DNA of 13,106 bases from Sulfurimonas sp. GTDB lineage: Bacteria; Campylobacterota; Campylobacteria; Campylobacterales; Sulfurimonadaceae. Positions 6,385 through 12,271 of this stretch are shown here, piece by piece. Numbering within the stretch: the stretch's first letter is position 1; every line of letters begins with the position of its first letter. The notes under the pieces are model-generated. The model searched no databases. It saw nothing but the letters and a program-made list of their open reading frames with translations, and was not told where the DNA came from. A program made the translations under genes and the position numbers. Location: NCBI GenBank assembly GCA_021157665.1, contig JAGGWE010000044.1, positions 1-13,106 of the forward strand, in the 5' to 3' direction.

Positions 6385-8303
6385 CACTATTTAAACAGAT
6401 GGCTTTAGCCATATCATTACTTATTATTATTATGTTAGGTGCCGTAATGGGGATTAACTATAAATCTGCGAAACAAGATATGATACAAAGCCTTTATGAA
6501 ACCACAGTAAACAACATATCTACACTAACAATAAAACTAGCTGATGCAAGTGAAGACCCTGCTATTTTAGTCAGTACAATAGATGCTGAGTTTGATAGTG
6601 GTTACTACAAAATGATAGAGTTTAAATCTAATGATGGAAAATCCGATTACTTACAAATAGATAACGACCCCGTTGAGGGGATTCCTTTATGGTTTATTGA
6701 TTTTACGAATATTAAATTAGATAGTGTATCAGCTGATGTTTCATCAGGTTGGAATATAGTTGGAATTGTTAGTGTAACAGGTGATACCGGCATTGTTTAT
6801 AAAGCACTTTACAAAATGTTTATAAAACTTTTATATCTATTTGTTATCTCTGTAACTATTGCACTTATCACACTAAGCATACTTCTTCATTTTGTACTAA
6901 AACCACTATATAGCGTTCAAAATCAAGCAGAAGCGATACTAAAAAATAAATTTATCATTCAAGAAAAAATGCCATATACAACAGAGTTTAAAGATGTTGT
7001 AAAAGGTATGAATGCGATGGTATCAAAAGTTGAAGAGATATTTGAAAAAGGAAATGAAGCAGTTAAAAGAAATAAAGAGTTACTTTACAATGATCCAACT
7101 ACAAAACTTTTTAACAGACGATACCTAATGCTTAAACTACCAAGACTGATAAAAGTGGAAAACAAAGCAAATGGTGGAACTATCATCTTCATAGCTCTAA
7201 GTGGTGCTGAAGTTTTAAATCAAGTTCTTGGAAGAGAAAAAGCTGATGATATATTTTTAGAATTTGCAAATGAATTAAATAATGTTTGTAAAGAATACGA
7301 TGAAAAAGTTATAGCTAGAGTTAATGGTACAGAGTTTACATTGATGCTTCCTGATTGTGAATCCCAAGATGCTAATAATATTGCCAATAAAATAAATGAC
7401 AAGTTTAATAAACTACTAGGAGATAATGAGTTAAACAGCAAAGATATATTTATAAATCTTGGGCTTTACAGATATAAACCAACAGTTGGTGTTGGAGAGT
7501 TACTAACTCGTGCAGATAATGCACTTACACATGCCAAAGCAGATGAAAACAATAATAAATATCTTTTTGAAGAGAAAGATGATGAAAATGCCTTAGGTAA
7601 AGAGCAATGGAGAGAAATAATTGAAGAATCAATTAGCCATAATTACTTTAGCCTAAAATTCTGGCCAACACTAAATGCAAAAACAAAAACAATAGACCAC
7701 AAAGTTATGACTTTTACTATTGATGGTGGAGAAGATAAAAAATTCTTCTATGGTGATTTTATTGCACCTGCGATTAACTTAGGACTAGTTTCTAAAATGT
7801 ATATTGTAACGCTAAGAGATCTCATAACTCAAAGACACCAAGAACTCGATAATAGTGTATGTTCTATCCGTTTATCAAATGAGTTTATCGAGGATGCTAA
7901 ATCTTTTAATGAGTTATCTTCTCTTTTTGAAAAATATGCTAAAACACTAAAATTTAAACTATCGTTTGAAGTAACTGATTCATTTGCTATTAACAATACG
8001 GCAATGGTTAAAGGCTTTGTAGATCTGTTTACAAAATATGGATTTAATTTTGGTATCAACTCTTTTACTGGTGAATCTAGTGACTTTAACTATCTAAAAG
8101 AATTAAATCCTACATTTTTAAAAGCAGATTCTGCTTTCTTACTAGATCAATCTCAAGACTCAATGAGTGCATTGCAAGTTATAACAGATTCTCTTGGTAT
8201 TGATATAATCGCTACTTTTGTGAAAACTATAGATGAACTAGAAAAACTACAAACTATGCATATAAACAGTGTTCAAGGACCTGTAACAGATATTATAAGC
8301 TAA
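6381..8303 (+). CDS. lapD: LapD-like inner-membrane c-di-GMP receptor with degenerate GGDEF and EAL domains
   Basis: A 640-residue protein with TM1 at about 8-26, a periplasmic LapD/MoxY_N-type domain (about 27-147), TM2 at about 148-172, HAMP/signalling helix (about 172-235), GGDEF-like (about 236-400) and EAL-like (about 405-640). In the periplasmic domain, SGWNIVGIVSV puts W124 where P. fluorescens LapD has W125, which plugs into LapG. The catalytic motifs are lost: NGTEF (315-319) replaces GGDEF, KVM (441-443) replaces EAL, and NSF (560-562) stands where the metal-binding DDF of active enzymes lies. It is therefore neither cyclase nor phosphodiesterase. The role is inside-out signalling: c-di-GMP binding in the cytoplasm recruits LapG in the periplasm and protects the adhesin. 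EAL-domain substitutions make c-di-GMP binding less certain (see findings). Confidence 0.93.
   Translation: MTLFKQMALAISLLIIIMLGAVMGINYKSAKQDMIQSLYETTVNNISTLTIKLADASEDPAILVSTIDAEFDSGYYKMIEFKSNDGKSDYLQIDNDPVEGIPLWFIDFTNIKLDSVSADVSSGWNIVGIVSVTGDTGIVYKALYKMFIKLLYLFVISVTIALITLSILLHFVLKPLYSVQNQAEAILKNKFIIQEKMPYTTEFKDVVKGMNAMVSKVEEIFEKGNEAVKRNKELLYNDPTTKLFNRRYLMLKLPRLIKVENKANGGTIIFIALSGAEVLNQVLGREKADDIFLEFANELNNVCKEYDEKVIARVNGTEFTLMLPDCESQDANNIANKINDKFNKLLGDNELNSKDIFINLGLYRYKPTVGVGELLTRADNALTHAKADENNNKYLFEEKDDENALGKEQWREIIEESISHNYFSLKFWPTLNAKTKTIDHKVMTFTIDGGEDKKFFYGDFIAPAINLGLVSKMYIVTLRDLITQRHQELDNSVCSIRLSNEFIEDAKSFNELSSLFEKYAKTLKFKLSFEVTDSFAINNTAMVKGFVDLFTKYGFNFGINSFTGESSDFNYLKELNPTFLKADSAFLLDQSQDSMSALQVITDSLGIDIIATFVKTIDELEKLQTMHINSVQGPVTDIIS
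7528..7537 (+). repeat. CACATGCCAA motif, copy 5
   Basis: Exact 10-mer in the GGDEF-like domain of lapD (frame ACA CAT GCC AAA). Confidence 0.7.
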
Positions 8304-8320
8304 ATTCCTCTGGAGTTTAG
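8300..8320 (+). terminator. Candidate terminator hairpin at the lapD stop codon
   Basis: CTAAATTCC (8300-8308), loop TCT, GGAGTTTAG (8312-8320) forms a 9-bp stem with one G-U pair. It begins at the base before the lapD TAA. Downstream is ACCTTTTG, only a weak U-tract. The hairpin lies inside the last codons of the convergent gene, so it could stop lapD transcripts, or act in both directions. Confidence 0.45.
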
Positions 8321-8746
8321 ACCTTTTGTAATAGCATCATTTATCTCAGCCTTATACTGAGGATTTAACTTTAATAACTCTTTATCAAAGTCTATAATTA
8401 TATTTTTATTAGTATTTGGATGACGACAGATTACAATAAGTATCTCCATGTATATATCAAAATCAGGATGAACTCTTATCCCAAGTTTTTTATGAATATT
8501 TCCATAATATTTTAAAACTAGATCCAAAGCCTCTTTAAGTTCCACAGAAGTGGTTTTTTTATTTTTTATAATTGCTCTAAGAGAATCCAAATCTGTTTTT
8601 AGTTTTTTTGTATCAGGGACGGTTTTAGATAACTTTTTTTCAGCTTTTTTTGATTTAGAATTAGGTGAATAAAAAAGTAAAAACATTAAAGCAGCTAAAA
8701 CTATTACCAAACCCATAAATGATTTTATAATTAATGTTATTTCCAT
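8300..8746 (-). CDS. Small single-pass membrane protein of unknown function
   Basis: A 148-residue protein I do not recognise. One N-terminal membrane helix (about 5-26, IIKSFMGLVIVLAALMFLLF) is followed by a basic linker (NSKSKKAEKKLSKTVPDTKK). A mainly helical cytoplasmic domain comes next (about 45-148), with charged helices LDSLRAIIKNKKT, VELKEALDLVLKYYGNI and ELLKLNPQYKAEINDAITKG. Out-in or in-out topology cannot be decided with certainty; the positive linker favours a cytoplasmic tail. Its ATG lies 1 nt after the stop of the antiporter gene, so the two are almost surely co-transcribed and coupled. An accessory role for the antiporter is only a guess. Its 3' end overlaps lapD by 4 bp, tail to tail. 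Confidence 0.85.
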   Translation of the reverse strand: MEITLIIKSFMGLVIVLAALMFLLFYSPNSKSKKAEKKLSKTVPDTKKLKTDLDSLRAIIKNKKTTSVELKEALDLVLKYYGNIHKKLGIRVHPDFDIYMEILIVICRHPNTNKNIIIDFDKELLKLNPQYKAEINDAITKGLNSRGI

Positions 8747-8747
8747 A

Positions 8748-10370
8748 TTAATTATATTTTAACTGACAAGTAATCATTCTCTCAACAAGAACTCTTGCCA
8801 CCTCAACCTTACCATCTACTACTACATTAATATCTAAATCTGCTAGTTTTTCTTTATCTTCTAGTGAAATAACTTTTACAACTAAATTTACATCTTTTGT
8901 ATGTTTTAAAATAGCTTCACAAATCAATCTTTTTTTATCAATATTATCAAGAGTAACGATAACTGCAGCTGCATTTTCTACATGTATAGCATCTAAAATA
9001 GACTTTTTAGAGGCATCCCCAAGATAAGCTTCTAGTCCATCATTTAAAGCTTCTTTTACATGTTTAAGTGAATTATCTATCACTATATAAGGAGCATCAA
9101 GTTCATCTAAATGCTGAGCTACAAATTTACCAACTACACTGTATCCACAAACAACAACATGATTTTTTATTGTTTGCAATGCTGACATATCTGCTTCAAC
9201 ATCTTTTCTACCACTTAACTTTTCAACTATCATCCCTATTCTAGTTATGAAAAATGGTGTTACCATCATAGAAAAAATTACAACTAAGACTAAAAGTTGA
9301 GATAATTCATTCTCCAACAATCCACCCATACCAGCAAGAGCAAAAATAACAAAAGAAAATTCTCCAACTTGAGAAAGAGCAAGAGCAGTTTTAAGTGAGC
9401 GACGATGAGTTGATGTAATTCTAAGCATAAAGTACATAATAATACTTTTTACAATAAACACAGCGACAAAAATCCCAATAATTAAAAAGAATTTATCTAT
9501 AAAAATAGCAACATCTACTTTCATTCCAACAACTACAAAAAATGTACCTAAAAGTAAATCTTTAAAAGGTGCAATATCTGCCTCAACCTTATGATGATAC
9601 TTTGTCTCTGCTATAATCATACCTGCAACAAAAGCACCTAGCGAATAAGTAAAGCCCATAAAATGTGCAAGTAAAGAAGCAGCAACAACAATAAACAAAA
9701 CAGAACCCATAAAAAGTTCATCAACCCCTGAATCTGCTGAAAAATGAAGTAACCATGTCATTAATTTCTTTCCAACAACAAACAAAAGACCAATAACCAT
9801 AACAGCACTAATCAAAGTATTCGTTACAATATCAAATAAACTATCATGTCCCTCTGTTGTTAAAAAACCGATAAGAATTAAAATCGGAATAACAGCAATA
9901 TCTTGAAAAACTAAAATCCCCGTTGAGAGTTGTCCATAAGGTTTATATATCTCTTTTGAACTTTTTAGATAACTCAAAACTACTGCAGTAGAAGAGAGTG
10001 AAAAAGCAAGAGCTATAATTACAGATGTTTTTACCTCAATAGCAAATCCATAATGAGCTATTAGATAAACAACAATAGTAGTAAAAGATACTTGCATCAA
10101 ACCGTTGCCAAATATCTCTTTTTTCATTGTTCCCATCTTGGCAAGTGAAATCTCAAGCCCTATGGTAAACATCAAAAAAACTATACCAAACTCACCTATC
10201 ATCTCTAAAGTGTGAGAATTTCCAGCATCTCTCAAATCAAAAGCATAAACAATTATAGTACCCGTTAAAATATAACCTATGATTTGTGACACACCAATTT
10301 TTTTTAAAAAGATATTTATAATTATTGATATACCAAGGGCTGCTATAACATATAAGAGTGCATTTTCCAT
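8748..10370 (-). CDS. KefB/CPA2-type monovalent cation:proton antiporter with RCK (TrkA-N) domain
   Basis: A 540-residue protein. Residues 1-385 form the Na+/H+-exchanger membrane domain with 12-13 helices. CPA2 landmarks are SQIIGYILTGTII (28-40), FTIGLEISLAKMG (68-80), AFSLSSTAVVLSYL (122-135), the ion-site QD pair in VFQDIAVIPIL (Q156, D157) and LSQVGEFSFVIFALAG (332-347). Residues about 402-525 form a Rossmann RCK/TrkA-N domain. It has HVVVCGYSVVGKFVAQ, with a GxSxxG nucleotide loop, an acidic residue ending strand 2 (IVIDN, D432) and YLGDASKKSIL. Such proteins exchange K+ or Na+ for H+ under nucleotide or thiol-adduct control; the exact ion and ligand are not readable. With 540 residues it is shorter than E. 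coli KefB/KefC (about 600). It shares a divergent promoter region with pyrG. Confidence 0.92.
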   Translation of the reverse strand: MENALLYVIAALGISIIINIFLKKIGVSQIIGYILTGTIIVYAFDLRDAGNSHTLEMIGEFGIVFLMFTIGLEISLAKMGTMKKEIFGNGLMQVSFTTIVVYLIAHYGFAIEVKTSVIIALAFSLSSTAVVLSYLKSSKEIYKPYGQLSTGILVFQDIAVIPILILIGFLTTEGHDSLFDIVTNTLISAVMVIGLLFVVGKKLMTWLLHFSADSGVDELFMGSVLFIVVAASLLAHFMGFTYSLGAFVAGMIIAETKYHHKVEADIAPFKDLLLGTFFVVVGMKVDVAIFIDKFFLIIGIFVAVFIVKSIIMYFMLRITSTHRRSLKTALALSQVGEFSFVIFALAGMGGLLENELSQLLVLVVIFSMMVTPFFITRIGMIVEKLSGRKDVEADMSALQTIKNHVVVCGYSVVGKFVAQHLDELDAPYIVIDNSLKHVKEALNDGLEAYLGDASKKSILDAIHVENAAAVIVTLDNIDKKRLICEAILKHTKDVNLVVKVISLEDKEKLADLDINVVVDGKVEVARVLVERMITCQLKYN

Positions 10371-10389
10371 AATTCTCTTTTTTGAAGAT

Positions 10390-10423
10390 ATTATACACTG
10401 TTTAAGAGATTTTATAATATAAT
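10390..10423. promoter_or_regulatory. Overlapping divergent promoters of the antiporter gene and pyrG
   Basis: On the minus strand TATAAT lies at 10395-10390, about 20 nt before the antiporter ATG. On the plus strand two overlapping TATAAT boxes (10413-10418 and 10418-10423) lie 33-44 nt before pyrG. The -35 zone of each promoter falls on the -10 zone of the other. pyrG has GGAGA (10446-10450) 6 nt before its ATG. Confidence 0.55.
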
Positions 10424-10456
10424 CGCGATATTAATTTAACATTTTGGAGATTTTGT

Positions 10457-12076
10457 ATGACTAAATATATCTTTGTTACCGGCGGCGTTTTAAGCTCTTT
10501 AGGAAAAGGTATCACTGCGGCTAGTGTTGGTACACTTTTAAAACACTCTGGTAAAGAAATTGGTATGTTAAAAATTGATCCATATATTAATGTTGATCCA
10601 GGAACAATGTCACCATTGGAACATGGAGAAGTTTTTGTTACAAAAGATGGAGCAGAAACTGATTTAGATATTGGTAACTATGAAAGATTTTTAGATTCTT
10701 CATACTTAAAATCTTCTAACTTTACAACAGGTCAAGTTTACTCTTCTGTTATTGAAAGAGAAAGAAGTGGTGGGTATCTTGGGCAAACTATTCAAGTTGT
10801 TCCACATATCGTTGGAGAGATTGTAAAGCGTATAAAAAAAGCTGGAGAGGGGCATGAAATTCTTGTTGTAGAACTTGGTGGAACTGTTGGAGATATTGAA
10901 GGTTTACCTTTTATGGAAGCTATTCGTCAAATGAAACATGATGATGAGGTTGCTGGGACATTTTTTATCCATGTAACACTTATCCCATACATAAAAGCTG
11001 CTGGAGAGATGAAGTCTAAACCAACTCAACACTCAGTTCAAGAGCTTCGTCGTATCGGAATTACTCCTCAGATGATTATTGCTAGAAGTGAGCGTCCACT
11101 TCCTAAAACTTTCAAGAAAAAACTTGCTATGAGTTGTGATGTACCTCAAGATAGCGTTATTGAAGCACTTGATGCTGCGACTATTTATGATGTTCCAGTT
11201 ACATTTTTAAGACAACATATCTTAAAACCTATCGCCAAAGAGTTAGATTTAGGTGAGTTAAATCCAGATATGGAAGCTTGGGATACTTTAGTTAAAAAGA
11301 TTGTTCAACCTAAAAATAAAACTGTTGTTGGTTTTGTTGGAAAATATCTTGAACTTAAAGAGGCTTATAAATCTTTAACAGAATCACTTATCCACTGTGG
11401 AGCGCATCTTGATACTAGAGTTGAGATTTGCTGGATTGATTCAGAAGAGATTGAAGAGAGAGGAGCAGAGGTTTTACTTGGAGATTGTGATTCTATCTTA
11501 GTTGCTGGTGGTTTTGGTTCTCGTGGTGTTGAGGGTAAAATCCAAGCCATCGAATATGCTCGTATAAACAAAATTCCATATCTTGGTATCTGTTTAGGTA
11601 TGCAACTTGCACTTGTTGAATATGCTAGAAATGTACTAGGATTAGAGGGTGCAAACTCTATTGAGTTTGACGAAAACACACCTTATCCGATAATTTATTT
11701 AATAGATAACTTTCTAGATCAATCTGGTGGAACTCAACTGCGTACTCATAAATCACCAATGGGTGGAACGCTGAGACTTGGAGAGTATCCTTGTGATACA
11801 AAAGAGGGTTCTATTTTAAGAGAAGCGTACAATGGCGAAAAAACTATTTATGAAAGACATCGTCACCGTTATGAAGCGAACCCTGCTTATAGAGAACAAT
11901 TAGAAAAAGCTGGAATGATTGTTACTGGTGAGTCTAATGGACTTATTGAAACTGTTGAAATTGAAGGACATCCTTGGTTCTTAGGTGTTCAGTTTCACCC
12001 AGAGTTTACTTCAAGACTTCAAACTCCAAACCCTTCTATTTTGGCTTTTGTAAAAGCATCACTTAACGCAGAATAG
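10457..12076 (+). CDS. pyrG: CTP synthase
   Basis: A 539-residue protein of standard length. The N-terminal synthetase domain (1-265) begins KYIFVTGGVLSSLGKGI (3-19), the P-loop-like ATP site. DPYINVDPGTMSPLEHGEVF (41-60) and ELGGTVGDIEG (139-149) are the Mg/UTP/CTP region. The class I glutamine amidotransferase domain (about 288-539) has the oxyanion segment GGFGSRGVEGK, nucleophile C379 in GICLGMQ, and H514/E516 in GVQFHPEF. It makes CTP from UTP, ATP and glutamine in the cytoplasm. Codon use looks smoother than in its neighbours, as expected for a highly expressed gene. recJ follows on the same strand, as in Campylobacter jejuni and Helicobacter pylori (from memory), but here after a 195-nt gap with repeats. 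Confidence 0.98.
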   Translation: MTKYIFVTGGVLSSLGKGITAASVGTLLKHSGKEIGMLKIDPYINVDPGTMSPLEHGEVFVTKDGAETDLDIGNYERFLDSSYLKSSNFTTGQVYSSVIERERSGGYLGQTIQVVPHIVGEIVKRIKKAGEGHEILVVELGGTVGDIEGLPFMEAIRQMKHDDEVAGTFFIHVTLIPYIKAAGEMKSKPTQHSVQELRRIGITPQMIIARSERPLPKTFKKKLAMSCDVPQDSVIEALDAATIYDVPVTFLRQHILKPIAKELDLGELNPDMEAWDTLVKKIVQPKNKTVVGFVGKYLELKEAYKSLTESLIHCGAHLDTRVEICWIDSEEIEERGAEVLLGDCDSILVAGGFGSRGVEGKIQAIEYARINKIPYLGICLGMQLALVEYARNVLGLEGANSIEFDENTPYPIIYLIDNFLDQSGGTQLRTHKSPMGGTLRLGEYPCDTKEGSILREAYNGEKTIYERHRHRYEANPAYREQLEKAGMIVTGESNGLIETVEIEGHPWFLGVQFHPEFTSRLQTPNPSILAFVKASLNAE

Positions 12077-12079
12077 TTT

Positions 12080-12098
12080 ACATTTATTTTAAAGACTA
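12080..12098 (+). repeat. Direct repeat, copy A (duplicated recJ leader)
   Basis: ACATTTATTTTAAAGACTA matches copy B (12222-12240) in 18 of 19 bases. The similarity continues as a TTGCC block and, after unequal spacers, CAAAATGCCAAGT (12136-12148 in A, 12269-12281 in B). In copy A the ATG at 12139 opens only MPSTV and a stop, with no ribosome binding site. Confidence 0.65.
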
Positions 12099-12103
12099 CT
12101 TTG

Positions 12104-12121
12104 CCGAAGCCAAGGCATCGG
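12104..12121. repeat. GC-rich palindrome 1 of a REP-like pair
   Basis: CCGAAGCCAAGGCATCGG is symmetric except at A/T positions (CCGAWGCCWWGGCWTCGG). It is strikingly GC-rich for this intergenic DNA. It forms a hairpin on its own or pairs with palindrome 2: 12105-12125 against 12165-12185 gives 18 matches in 21, with a 39-nt loop. There is no U-tract after it, so it is not a standard intrinsic terminator, though it lies 28 nt after the pyrG stop. Confidence 0.6.
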
Positions 12122-12168
12122 TTCCAAAAAACAACAAAATGCCAAGTACAGTTTAAACTTCTTAGGAA

Positions 12169-12186
12169 GCGATGGCTTGCCTTCGC
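12169..12186. repeat. GC-rich palindrome 2 of a REP-like pair
   Basis: GCGATGGCTTGCCTTCGC has the same design as palindrome 1 (GCGAWGGCWWGCCWTCGC), with G and C exchanged at fixed places. The two share the consensus SCGAWGSCWWGSCWTCGS and are 65 bp apart. Downstream sequence is AT-rich without a T-run. Confidence 0.6.
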
Positions 12187-12221
12187 TCATGATAACTCTT
12201 AAGAAATTAAAATTCAATAAA

Positions 12222-12240
12222 ACATTTATGTTAAAGACTA
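12222..12240 (+). repeat. Direct repeat, copy B (functional recJ leader)
   Basis: ACATTTATGTTAAAGACTA is the partner of copy A, 142 bp away. Downstream of this copy AAGGA (12258-12262) lies 9 nt before the recJ ATG, so this is the copy in use. Confidence 0.65.
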
Positions 12241-12271
12241 TTGCCATCCTACACTTCAAGGAAAAACCAAA

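Noticed and set aside
11365..11679. Minus-strand open frame of 104 codons antisense to pyrG
   Set aside because: It is a shadow of the conserved amidotransferase domain of pyrG; it has no recognisable motifs or start signals. The same applies to the antisense frames at 1589-1783, 4608-4823, 5085-5330, 6112-6327, 7220-7441 and 7829-8059.
12104..12186. Palindrome pair as a standard Rho-independent terminator of pyrG
   Set aside because: Neither hairpin, nor the large paired form, is followed by a T-run on either strand.
12077..12271. CRISPR array or insertion sequence in the pyrG-recJ gap
   Set aside because: There are only two copies of each repeat, spacers are unequal, and no transposase or cas gene is present in the window.
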